In this document: positions 23,644-32,027 of the stretch, piece by piece
Position numbering within the stretch: position 1 is the first letter of the stretch
Layout of the letters: each line of letters begins with the position of its first letter
Source: Spirosoma fluviale
GTDB lineage: Bacteria; Bacteroidota; Bacteroidia; Cytophagales; Spirosomataceae
Direction of reading: 5' to 3'
DNA: 34,837 bases
NCBI GenBank assembly: GCA_945866095.1
Contig: CAMBGA010000010.1
Span: 1-34,837 of the forward strand
The notes under the pieces: model-generated
The model's input: the letters and a program-made list of their open reading frames with translations, nothing else
Told to the model about the DNA's origin: nothing
Databases searched by the model: none
Program-made: the position numbers and the translations under genes

Positions 23644-25119
23644 TTATTTAGCTTTTTCTTCCACTCGAACGGTGTCAATTTCCAAAGGCCATTTGCCTTT
23701 GAAACCAAAATCAACCGTTAAACCCGGCTTCATTTTTTTCAGTTTGGCCACACCCGCTTCGGTAAATTTGCTTTGCCATAGAAACACTCTTTTCAACGAT
23801 TTGATTTTCGCTAAACTCATGATCGCCGCATCAGAAACTTGGGTCCCGTATAGGTTTAATGATTCTAAATATTTCAAATTTTCTAATGACACCATCCCCT
23901 TATCACTTATGTTGGTATGGTCTAAATCCAACTGGATTAATATTGGCATGTCAGCAATTTGCGGCATAAAGCCATCGGTAACCTTCGTTTGGCCTAATTT
24001 TAATTGGACTATTTGCTCTTGAACCGAAGACAATTCCGACAATTCTTTATCGGCAAGTCCGTGGGCATTCACGGCATTTACCTCCAAAAATGCTTGGTCT
24101 TTTGCCGCTGGATTCACCAACAATCCCAATTTCCGAAGGCCTTTCATATCATCTTCGTCGGCCTCAGAAATCGACAATTTAAATACTGGAGACCAATAAG
24201 GTTCTGTGGCCGATGTGCCTGAAGCATATTTGGCCAAAATGGTTTTTATTTTAGCATCGGCAGGCAAAGCCACCACCTTTTTCTTGAAGTCAGCACCATG
24301 TTGGACCCACCACTGCAAAACAGCAATCTCATCCTCGGTGAACGGGGTTTTACCCTTAGGTGGCATGTGATGCTCTTCACTCGCATCCATTAAAAGTCTT
24401 TTGATCATTTCACTTTCCAGAGGCATTCCCGCTTTAATAATAACACCATCCTCGCCACCCGCCATTAAAAACTCAGGTGTATCCATCCTTAATTTCCCCT
24501 TTTGCTTATCTGCATTGTGGCAAGACCAGCACTTTTGTTTCAGAACGGGTTGTACTAATTGTTGGTATACAAGGGCTTGTTGGATATTGTCAATCTTAGG
24601 AATAATGGCTCCATCTTCAGCCGCTTCGGCCCGAGCTTCCATCCCGACCCAGCCTCGAATCGGCTGTGGCAAGTAGGCCGTTAAATAATCCGAACCATGG
24701 GTTAAATTTCCGCCTAAATGTCCCGTGATGGTGATTAGAACTAATGAAACCCATAAGACGGGTTTAAATAATTTCATCATTGTTTTTTCATCGGACCAAA
24801 ACTTAGCCATATAAGCTAAGGCCGCTGAAATTACCCCCGTAGAAATGCCTAACCATTGGTGAAAAAACAAGGTATCTTCATCGTATTCCCCTGTTTGGGA
24901 CAAAGCCCAACCCATGGCGCATGAAATGAAAGCACTCAAGGAAGCCCATAAAAAAATAGTTGCAACAGATTTTTGACGCAAGCCCTCGTTCTGTTCTTTT
25001 GAAAAAAAGTACATTAAAAAGGCAAGCACGAGCATCCCGACAGGCAAGTGTACGAGTACAGGATGAAAATGCCCAAAAAACAATACCCAATCCGATGGGC
25101 CTGCGTCCAAAAAAATCAT
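23644..25119 (-). CDS. Membrane DUF2231 protein fused to cytochrome c-like and leucine-rich-repeat domains
   Basis: The 491-residue protein has four hydrophobic helices in residues 10-135, with GHFHPVLVHLPVGMLVLAF and GHLGGNLTHG, the His-rich hallmarks of DUF2231. A periplasmic cytochrome c-like domain of the planctomycete type follows, with C197-W-S-C-H201 for covalent haem and M252 in EHHMPPKGK as probable axial ligand. After a linker (about 275-370) come leucine-rich repeats with LDLDHTNISDKGM and LESLNLYGTQVSDAAI. DUF2231 is widely suspected to bind redox cofactors in the membrane, so it may pass electrons between a quinone pool and the outer cytochrome. Its start is five bases after the NHL gene stop, so it is co-transcribed. 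The function of the fusion is unknown. Confidence 0.85.
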   Translation of the reverse strand: MIFLDAGPSDWVLFFGHFHPVLVHLPVGMLVLAFLMYFFSKEQNEGLRQKSVATIFLWASLSAFISCAMGWALSQTGEYDEDTLFFHQWLGISTGVISAALAYMAKFWSDEKTMMKLFKPVLWVSLVLITITGHLGGNLTHGSDYLTAYLPQPIRGWVGMEARAEAAEDGAIIPKIDNIQQALVYQQLVQPVLKQKCWSCHNADKQKGKLRMDTPEFLMAGGEDGVIIKAGMPLESEMIKRLLMDASEEHHMPPKGKTPFTEDEIAVLQWWVQHGADFKKKVVALPADAKIKTILAKYASGTSATEPYWSPVFKLSISEADEDDMKGLRKLGLLVNPAAKDQAFLEVNAVNAHGLADKELSELSSVQEQIVQLKLGQTKVTDGFMPQIADMPILIQLDLDHTNISDKGMVSLENLKYLESLNLYGTQVSDAAIMSLAKIKSLKRVFLWQSKFTEAGVAKLKKMKPGLTVDFGFKGKWPLEIDTVRVEEKAK

Positions 25120-25124
25120 GTAGA

Positions 25125-26192
25125 CTAAATTCGTTCTAATTTAATAGGATACGTTTTTTGAGACGCCCATTGAGGTACATAAATATTATGGTCCGAATCT
25201 GCATACACATCATGTGGATGGATAAACACTTTGTTTTCATCCTCCTTATATTGTCTCTGCAAAACGCCATTTTTATAGATAGGCTCTGATCCCCCTGGGG
25301 TAGAAACAACCTTCATGTTTTTGTCTAAAATTTGTACATATCCTGAGCCAGCCCACGATCCATCCGTGCTTCTAAAACAAGCGGCGATGATGTAGTCGCC
25401 GTGTAAAACGGGCCGACAAACAAATGAACCAGGAAGGTGGTAACGCGTGATGAATTTACCGTCTAATGTGAACCTTTTTAAACTGTTGTTCACTCGATCT
25501 GTGATCAATAAAGTCCAATTGTTTGGATCACGTGTATCCACTAACACACCATGGCAGCAATTGAATTTATCGTCCGCATATTCACTTGTTTTTCCACCGA
25601 AATGGCGAATATAACGGCCTTTTGAATCGTATTGTGTGATGTAATTCGCTCCGTAACCGTCAGCTACATAAATGTCTCCGTTCTTAGGATTGACCGCAGT
25701 TTCAGTTGGAACAAATTGGTTTGGATGATCGTAAACACCTGTTTCCTTCGGGTATTCGATTTTAAATATTTCTTTTCCTTTTAAATCCGTTTTGATTACT
25801 TGGTGACGGGCATTGTCACAAATCAATAAAAACTGCTCGCCTCCCTCATTTAAAATGGTTAAGCCGTGTGCGCCAGGGTATGAATGTCCCCAAGTCTCTA
25901 ATAATTTACCTGATTTATCGTAAATGATGACGTTGTTTCTGACTTCATTGGTCAATAAAATCAATCGGCCTTTTGCATCTTCCACCATTTCATGGCAGTC
26001 GTTGACTGGGTTTTTACCAGCATCTAATATACCCCAATTGGGTACTACTTTGTATTTGAAATTTCCATGTCCAAGGGCAATTTCTCCTGCTTTTGGGGCA
26101 ATTTTTTTCATAGGGCTTGAGGTTAAAAGCGATCCGCCAATAAGCGCTGAACTTGTTTTCAAGAAGTCTCTGCGCGGTAAATGCTCGTTCAT
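25125..26192 (-). CDS. Tat-exported NHL-repeat six-bladed beta-propeller protein
   Basis: The 355-residue protein has a twin-arginine signal (PRRDFLKTSSALIGGSLLTSS) and then NHL-type propeller blades. Visible repeats include ILDAGKNPVNDCHEMVEDAKGRL, YPGAHGLTILNEGGEQFLLICDNARHQVIKTDLKG, TAVNPKNGDIYVADGYGANYITQYDSKGRYIRHFGG and DRVNNSLKRFTLDGKF. The end, IHPHDVYADSDHNIYVPQWASQKTYP, is common in propellers annotated as peptidyl-alpha-hydroxyglycine lyase-like or 6-bladed TolB-like. No catalytic residue set can be claimed. Export in a folded state suggests a bound cofactor or metal or rapid folding. It lies between the DUF1549 and DUF2231 cytochrome genes and may be a partner or sensor for them. 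There are 47 bases between the upstream stop and this start. Confidence 0.82.
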   Translation of the reverse strand: MNEHLPRRDFLKTSSALIGGSLLTSSPMKKIAPKAGEIALGHGNFKYKVVPNWGILDAGKNPVNDCHEMVEDAKGRLILLTNEVRNNVIIYDKSGKLLETWGHSYPGAHGLTILNEGGEQFLLICDNARHQVIKTDLKGKEIFKIEYPKETGVYDHPNQFVPTETAVNPKNGDIYVADGYGANYITQYDSKGRYIRHFGGKTSEYADDKFNCCHGVLVDTRDPNNWTLLITDRVNNSLKRFTLDGKFITRYHLPGSFVCRPVLHGDYIIAACFRSTDGSWAGSGYVQILDKNMKVVSTPGGSEPIYKNGVLQRQYKEDENKVFIHPHDVYADSDHNIYVPQWASQKTYPIKLERI

Positions 26193-26239
26193 AAAGAATT
26201 AGGTTTATTTGTAAGGTCTAAATTAAACAAATATTATGA

Positions 26240-29020
26240 TTATGGTTTATTTATACTTTCATCAATATTAAATAATGCATTTGCCACCATAGTTTTGGCC
26301 ACCAAAATAGCCGGGTCTTTAGGTACATTATTGTCAGGGCAAAGTTTCAAAAAGGCCAAAGTCTCCTTGTTATTCTTTGAATAGTAGGCCAACATATTAA
26401 CATAAAAAGCATTTAATTTGGCCAATTTATTTTCCGAAATAGGCTTTCCAAATAAATCTAAATACCCTTTTTTGATAAATTCGGCGCCAGTAATTGGATA
26501 CTTGCGCGCAAAAAATTGAGATGCTTCGATGAACACCGGATCATTTAAAGTGTTCAAAGCTTGCATCGGAGTATTCGTCCTGATTCGTCGAGAAAGGCAA
26601 ACATCCCGAGTCCCTGCGTCAAACGAAACCATAGTCGGATAAGGGCTACTTCTACGCCAATAGGTATAAAGCGAGCGTCTCCACTGATCTTCTCCATCAC
26701 TTTTTAGCCATTGAATTCCACTGTATGGCGCATTCCAAATACCATCGGGTTGGTCTGGCATCACACTCGCTCCCCCCAATTTAGTGGATAATATTCCTGA
26801 CCAAAGGAGCGCTTGATCACGCAATTGTTCTGGATTCAATCGGATTCTTGGACCCCGAGTGATGAAACGATTATAAGGATCTTGTTCTCTTAATTTTTCG
26901 GAAACGATGGAGCTTTGTTGGTAACTCGCCGACATCACAATATATTTCAACAAGTCTTTTGTTTGGTACTTAAATGTATATTGAAATTGATACGCCAAAT
27001 GATCTAATAAACCTTGATTTACAGGGGTCAGGCCTTGGCTTCCCATATCCTCTAAAGTTTCCACAATTCCAGTCCCAAACAACTGTTCCCAAAAACGATT
27101 CACCGCTACTCTCGCCGTCAATGGGTTCTCTTTTCCACCCATCCATTCCGCTAATTCTAATCGGTTTGAAACTGGTTTTTTACTAAACAAAGCTGGAATT
27201 CCACGGGTCATTTCTTCCCCCGGATTGAGCCAAGATCCCCGCTTAAAGAGTCGGGTAGTTCGCGTAAATTCCGTTGGGTTTTCTAACATGACCGGGGTGG
27301 TTGTTTCAGGCGATGCGGAAATAATTTGATACGCAATTTTTTGAAAATCGGTCGGTTTTAAATTGGCAGGTACCTCGGGGATCATCATCCAAAAACCGAT
27401 CGAAGCCGTATTTTGATCTGGCTTTGTTTTGGCATTTGTAAACTCCCAAACTAAGTCTTGCTTTCCAGGCAAGGAGGGAATGGTATAAAAGGCGTAAGCC
27501 CAACCTTTCGACCAAAGGCCCTTGGGTTTGGCATATTTTTCCTGCAAAGTGGTATCTAATTTTAAGCGCGTAACGATAGGTCCCGTTTTTGTTCCTTGGC
27601 GAATCGTAATGTAGGTGGGTGCCGGCCCAGAATTTTTACACGCAATCAGCAAGCTCGTTTTCCCCATTAAAGGCACGGCTTTAAATCGAAGGGATCCTCC
27701 ATTTCGTACGGCTAAATATTTATTGTCGGCCAATGCCCCGTTGACAAATTGGTCTGCCCAGTGCGGGTGAATTTTAGGCTCCACAAAGCGCAATGTTTGT
27801 GTCCATTCTTTCTGTATTTGCTTAGGTTGAGCTAATAAATAATTCTTTAAACTATCTATTTTTCCTTGGTCTTGCTGCTTGAAATGCCGGTAATAAGGCG
27901 AATCGTCAGGTATATCCTCATCTCGCGAATTATTAAAGAAGGCCATGAACTTATAATATTCTTCGTGGCGAATGGGGTCATAAGGATGTGAATGACATTG
28001 CACGCAACCAAAACTTGTTCCTTGTAAAACTTCCCATGTGGTATTCACTCGGTCTAAGATAGCCGCGGTTCTAAATTCCTCATCATCAGTTCCCCCCTCG
28101 TCATTGTTGGTCGTATTCCGATGAAATGCCGTGGCTATATAATCGGATTCAGTTGGGTTAGGCAATAGATCGCCGGCCAATTGTTCCTTTAAAAACAGGT
28201 CGTAAGGTTTATTTTGATTGAAGGCGGAGATGACATAATCGCGGTATTTCCAAATGGTCCGCGCATCGTCTTTTTCATAGCCTTTGGTGTCGGCATATCG
28301 CGCTAAATCCATCCACATCGACGCCCATTTTTCGCCAAAATGTTGGGATTTTAATAATTTATCGACTTGCTTTTCATAGGCATTGCTTGACGCATCAGCC
28401 TCAAATTCTTGATATTCTGCTGGGGTGGGAGGTAATCCGGTTAGGTCTAAATAAAGCCTGCGTAATAAATCTGGTTTTGAGGCTTTTTCGGTGTGGCTTA
28501 GCCCTTGCTTTTTTTGTTCTGCGGCTACAAAATAGTCGATGTCATTAGCCTCCCAGCCCGATTTAATTCCGATGAATGCGAGGGTTCTACTCCACCAATT
28601 GCCGTTTGGAATCGAAGGTTCTTTAAGGGGCTGATATGCCCAATGTTCTCCCCATCGCGCGCCTTCTTTGACCCAGGTAGTTAAAATATCGACCTCATCT
28701 TTTGTCAATGAAGGCCTTTGATAAGGCATTTTTTCTTCCGGATTTTTGGAATGCAATCGCTGAATGAAACTCGAGTTTTCCGGTTGGCCCGGAATGATAG
28801 CCGGCTTCCCCGACTTCGTTTTTCCCAAAGCCTCTTCTTGGAAAAGTAGGCTAAATCCACCTTGTTTTTTCACACCGCCATGGCATGAAATACAGTTTTT
28901 ATTGATGATGGGCTTGACTTGTGTGCTGTAGTCGACGGTATAAGTGGGCCCCGAAGAAAAATGAAAATAGGTCCAAGCCCCCCCTAAAATTGCGACCGCT
29001 AAAAAAAGATAAGTTTTCAT
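26240..29020 (-). CDS. PSCyt1-DUF1549-DUF1553 protein (planctomycete-type cytochrome c)
   Basis: The 926-residue protein begins with a hydrophobic signal or anchor (TYLFLAVAILGGAWTYF). A cytochrome c-like domain follows with C43-I-S-C-H47 and probable axial M98 in EEKMPYQRP. DUF1549 occupies about 155-360: DIDYFVAAEQKKQGL, LLRRLYLDLTGLPPTP, KWASMWMDLARYADTKGYEKD and RNTTNNDEGGTDDEE. It ends with a second CxxCH, C339-V-Q-C-H343, in CVQCHSHPYDPI. DUF1553 is at about 640-900, with NPLTARVAVNRFWEQLFGTGIVETLEDMG and a PMQALNTLNDPVFIEASQ end. This architecture is abundant in Planctomycetes and some Bacteroidota and is nearly always paired with DUF1501, as here (3 bp after its stop). The biochemical role is not established; an envelope redox role is inferred from the haem motifs. 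Confidence 0.9.
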   Translation of the reverse strand: MKTYLFLAVAILGGAWTYFHFSSGPTYTVDYSTQVKPIINKNCISCHGGVKKQGGFSLLFQEEALGKTKSGKPAIIPGQPENSSFIQRLHSKNPEEKMPYQRPSLTKDEVDILTTWVKEGARWGEHWAYQPLKEPSIPNGNWWSRTLAFIGIKSGWEANDIDYFVAAEQKKQGLSHTEKASKPDLLRRLYLDLTGLPPTPAEYQEFEADASSNAYEKQVDKLLKSQHFGEKWASMWMDLARYADTKGYEKDDARTIWKYRDYVISAFNQNKPYDLFLKEQLAGDLLPNPTESDYIATAFHRNTTNNDEGGTDDEEFRTAAILDRVNTTWEVLQGTSFGCVQCHSHPYDPIRHEEYYKFMAFFNNSRDEDIPDDSPYYRHFKQQDQGKIDSLKNYLLAQPKQIQKEWTQTLRFVEPKIHPHWADQFVNGALADNKYLAVRNGGSLRFKAVPLMGKTSLLIACKNSGPAPTYITIRQGTKTGPIVTRLKLDTTLQEKYAKPKGLWSKGWAYAFYTIPSLPGKQDLVWEFTNAKTKPDQNTASIGFWMMIPEVPANLKPTDFQKIAYQIISASPETTTPVMLENPTEFTRTTRLFKRGSWLNPGEEMTRGIPALFSKKPVSNRLELAEWMGGKENPLTARVAVNRFWEQLFGTGIVETLEDMGSQGLTPVNQGLLDHLAYQFQYTFKYQTKDLLKYIVMSASYQQSSIVSEKLREQDPYNRFITRGPRIRLNPEQLRDQALLWSGILSTKLGGASVMPDQPDGIWNAPYSGIQWLKSDGEDQWRRSLYTYWRRSSPYPTMVSFDAGTRDVCLSRRIRTNTPMQALNTLNDPVFIEASQFFARKYPITGAEFIKKGYLDLFGKPISENKLAKLNAFYVNMLAYYSKNNKETLAFLKLCPDNNVPKDPAILVAKTMVANALFNIDESINKP

Positions 29021-29023
29021 GAT

Positions 29024-30484
29024 CTAAGCTAAAATGGGTTTAATAACTTTACCATATACATCGGTCAATCGGAAATTTCTTCCTTGGAATGGAAATGTAA
29101 ATTCCTCATGATTAAATCCAAGGCAATGTAAAATAGTCGCCTGAAGGTCATAAATGGATGTTTTTCCATTGACTGTCGCATAGCCCAGTTCATCGGTTTC
29201 CCCAAAACTAAATCCAGGTTTTATTCCACCTCCAGCAAGCCACATCGTGAATGCGTCTGTATGATGGTCGCGACCAAAATAGTCTTGAGTCTTTCCTTCT
29301 CGGTTTTCTTGCATCGGCGTTCGGCCAAATTCCCCACCCCAAACGACTAAGGTTTCGTCCAATAAACCTCTTTGTTCTAGGTCGATAAGTAAGGCTGAAA
29401 TCGCGCGATCTGTTTCTAAACATTTTTGATGCAAACCCCAGTCGACCGACCCACTTTTACTCGTTCCGTGTGAATCCCAACCCCAATCAAATAGTTGGAC
29501 AAATCGCACTCCTTGTTCAACCATTTTACGGGCGAGTAAGCAGTTATTGGCAAATGCCTCTTCCCCCGGTTTGGTTCCATATAATTGATGGATGTATTCT
29601 GGCTCCTTGCTGATGTCCATGACTTCGGGCACCGAGCTTTGCATTTTATAGGCCATCTCATATTGGGCAATTCTGGCCACCGTTTCGGGGTCCCCAAATT
29701 CCTTAAACGTTTCTTCGTTGACCGAATTGATAGCGTCAATACTTGCTTTTCGAATATCAGCATTCACCCCATCGGGGTTTTGAATGAATAAAACAGGTTC
29801 GCCGGCGGATCTACATTGGACTCCTTGGTATACGGAAGGGAGGAATCCGCTGCCCCAGGCCGACTTCCCCGCGTCGGGGTTTTTGCCACCTGAAGCGAGG
29901 ACCATAAATCCGGGTAAATTTTCATTTTCAGAGCCTAGGCCATAGGAAACCCATGAGCCTAAAGAGGGCCGACCTAATCTTGCCGAACCCGTGTGCATGA
30001 GTAATTGGGCCGGAGCATGGTTAAACTGATCCGTGTACATCCCTTTTAAAAAGGTTATTTTATCGGATTGAGTGGCCAAATGGGGCATGTGATCGGATAT
30101 CCAATGTCCTGATTTTCCGTGTTGGGCAAATTTAGCTTTGGGCCCTAATAAATTAGGTATGCCTCGAATGAAGGCAAATTTCTTTCCTTCGATCAATTCT
30201 TTGGGACATTCTTTTCCGTCAAATTTGGCTAATACCGGTTTATAATCGAACAGTTCTAGTTGGGAAGGCGCCCCAGCCATGTGCAAAAAGATAACGGATT
30301 TTGCTTTACCAAAATGGGGAGGAATTTTAAAGGCTGAGTTTTGCGGTTTGCCAGAAGTCTGACAGTTCCACAGTGCAGATCCCAAAGCAAGGGAACCAAT
30401 ACCCGTACCTAGGGTATTTAAAAAATGCCTTCTTGTAGCTAAAATAGCTTCGTTTTCAATAGCCTCTTTAAATAGTTTTTCCAT
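29024..30484 (-). CDS. DUF1501 protein, Tat-exported, sulfatase/alkaline phosphatase-like fold
   Basis: From the ATG at 30482-30484 the protein has 486 residues and a twin-arginine signal (ATRRHFLNTLGTGIGSLALGSALW). The DUF1501 core includes KSVIFLHMAGAPSQLELFDYKP, SDHMPHLA, MHTGSARLGRPSLGSWVSYGLG, ARKMVEQGVRFVQLFDWGWDSHG, LVVWGGEFGRTPMQEN and GRDHHTDAFTMWLAGGGIKPG. These Asp and His clusters are those expected for a metal-dependent alkaline-phosphatase-superfamily fold. A longer frame from 30637 is open, but it overlaps the MFS gene and adds a non-family sequence, so it is rejected. The gene starts five bases after the MFS stop and is followed after three bases by DUF1549/DUF1553, its constant partner in other genomes. 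The substrate is unknown. Confidence 0.9.
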   Translation of the reverse strand: MEKLFKEAIENEAILATRRHFLNTLGTGIGSLALGSALWNCQTSGKPQNSAFKIPPHFGKAKSVIFLHMAGAPSQLELFDYKPVLAKFDGKECPKELIEGKKFAFIRGIPNLLGPKAKFAQHGKSGHWISDHMPHLATQSDKITFLKGMYTDQFNHAPAQLLMHTGSARLGRPSLGSWVSYGLGSENENLPGFMVLASGGKNPDAGKSAWGSGFLPSVYQGVQCRSAGEPVLFIQNPDGVNADIRKASIDAINSVNEETFKEFGDPETVARIAQYEMAYKMQSSVPEVMDISKEPEYIHQLYGTKPGEEAFANNCLLARKMVEQGVRFVQLFDWGWDSHGTSKSGSVDWGLHQKCLETDRAISALLIDLEQRGLLDETLVVWGGEFGRTPMQENREGKTQDYFGRDHHTDAFTMWLAGGGIKPGFSFGETDELGYATVNGKTSIYDLQATILHCLGFNHEEFTFPFQGRNFRLTDVYGKVIKPILA

Positions 30485-30489
30485 AGCGA

Positions 30490-31860
30490 TTAATCCATGA
30501 TGGGTCTGCCTTTTGTTTCTGGCAAATAAATAATACCAACAATCACTGTGATGGCAGCCAAGGTGATGGGGTAAAAAATTCCGGCAAAATTCGAATGTGT
30601 AACGGCTCCTAACCAGGTGGCCACGAAGGGAGCGCAACCCCCAAAAACGCCATTGGCGAAATGATAGGGTATCGACAATGAGGTATATCTAATTTTGGTG
30701 GGGAAAAGCTCCACTAAAAATGCGGCAATCGGGCCATAGGCCATCGCGGCAAAAGTCACCAATAAACAGCAAATAAACGCGAGTTCTATTTTACCCCAGT
30801 TGGTGAGCTGCACCGCCCCATTCACCATCGTTCCCTCTTTGCCCACAATATCAGACATCCAAGCAAACAATGGGTAATAAAAAATAGCGGCTAGGGCCAT
30901 GCCGCCCAACATAATAACTTTTCGGCCCACTCTATCTGAAAGAGAACCAAAAACAACGAATAGTGGCGTGCCCACAACCAACGAAGCGGCGATCACTAAA
31001 TTGGTCGTGACAAAGTCGACCTGCAGTATTTTATTAATGAATATTTGTGCGTAGAACTGACCTGTATGCCAAACGACTCCCTGGCCTATGATGGCCCCAA
31101 ACATCGCAATCAGCATTAATCGGCGGTTTTCTTTCGAAGCAAATGCCTCCTTCAATGGATTTTTAGAGAGTCCGCCTTCCGCTTTTAATTTTGCGAATAA
31201 AGGCGATTCATGCATATTTCTACGAATAAAATAGGAGACCACGACTAAAATTCCCGAGAGGGCAAAGGGAATGCGCCAGCCCCATTCTTTAAATTCCGCA
31301 TCGCCAATGATATTTTGGCAAACCAAAACCACAATGATACTGACAAAAAACCCTAAGGTTGCCGTAGTTTGAATATAGGCTGTGTATTTTCCTCGGTGTG
31401 CATCTGGCGCATATTCAGCGACATAGGTGGCGGCGCCCCCATATTCACCCCCTAGAGCTAAGCCTTGGATGATGCGTAAAAATAATAAGATGGCGGGAGC
31501 TACAAGGCCGATTTGAGAATAGGAGGGAATGAATGCAATGGCAAACGTGGACCCACCCATTAATAATAAGGTTAACAAAAAGGTATATTTTCTGCCTATT
31601 CGGTCTCCCAGACGTCCAAAGATGACTCCTCCAAAAGGCCTTGCGATAAATCCAGCACCAAAAGCTGCCAAAGTGGATAAAAATGCGGCCGTTGGGTCAT
31701 CTTTTGGAAAAAATGACAAGGAAATAATAGCTGATAAAGAACCAAAAATATAAAAGTCATACCATTCAATCACCGTTCCTACGGAGGAGGCAATAATGAC
31801 TTGCCATAGTTTTTGAACAGGTATTTTATTATTATCGAATTCAGGATTCGAAGTGGGCAT
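30490..31860 (-). CDS. MFS transporter, metabolite:H+ symporter (MHS) family
   Basis: The 456-residue protein has twelve predicted membrane segments and the MHS signatures SSVGTVIEWYDFYIFGSLSAI near the N-terminus. The MFS loop motif appears twice (FGRLGDRIGRK in the first half, FGSLSDRVGRK in the second), and RIIQGLALGGEYGGAATYVAEYAP is strongly characteristic of the MHS/ProP/ShiA group. Known MHS members import organic acids, betaine, shikimate and similar compounds with protons. In this operon it is the only inner-membrane importer and probably takes up an end product of the periplasmic reactions encoded downstream, possibly an acidic (oxidised) sugar. It is the first gene of the minus-strand operon and is divergent from the LacI-family gene. 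Confidence 0.9.
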   Translation of the reverse strand: MPTSNPEFDNNKIPVQKLWQVIIASSVGTVIEWYDFYIFGSLSAIISLSFFPKDDPTAAFLSTLAAFGAGFIARPFGGVIFGRLGDRIGRKYTFLLTLLLMGGSTFAIAFIPSYSQIGLVAPAILLFLRIIQGLALGGEYGGAATYVAEYAPDAHRGKYTAYIQTTATLGFFVSIIVVLVCQNIIGDAEFKEWGWRIPFALSGILVVVSYFIRRNMHESPLFAKLKAEGGLSKNPLKEAFASKENRRLMLIAMFGAIIGQGVVWHTGQFYAQIFINKILQVDFVTTNLVIAASLVVGTPLFVVFGSLSDRVGRKVIMLGGMALAAIFYYPLFAWMSDIVGKEGTMVNGAVQLTNWGKIELAFICCLLVTFAAMAYGPIAAFLVELFPTKIRYTSLSIPYHFANGVFGGCAPFVATWLGAVTHSNFAGIFYPITLAAITVIVGIIYLPETKGRPIMD

Positions 31861-31949
31861 ACGTGATAGGTTTAGAAAGATGAAATTAGGAAGGGAGGGG
31901 GAAAATTCCTAATTATTTGCCAACCGTCATACCATGACTTCCCTGATAC

Positions 31950-31997
31950 TTATCAAATGAATGTAATTTTTTCATCTAAAATTGATACATTTGATAA
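31950..31997. promoter_or_regulatory. Inverted repeat between the MFS and LacI-family genes (candidate operator)
   Basis: TTATCAAATG at 31950-31959 and CATTTGATAA at 31988-31997 are perfect inverted copies with centres 38 bp apart. Each is preceded by GATAC or GATA, so the true unit may be longer. The site is the only clear symmetry in the 167-bp divergent region and lies 30 bp before the LacI-family start. A regulator dimer-of-dimers looping across the pair could control both directions. Confidence 0.45.
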
Positions 31998-32027
31998 ATT
32001 AACCAATATAAAAATTCAAGAATTTAG

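Noticed and set aside
30485-30637. N-terminal extension of the DUF1501 gene by 51 codons
   Set aside because: It lies inside the MFS coding region, reads as non-family sequence (MRSLRGHLV...), and the Tat signal begins properly from the internal ATG at 30484.
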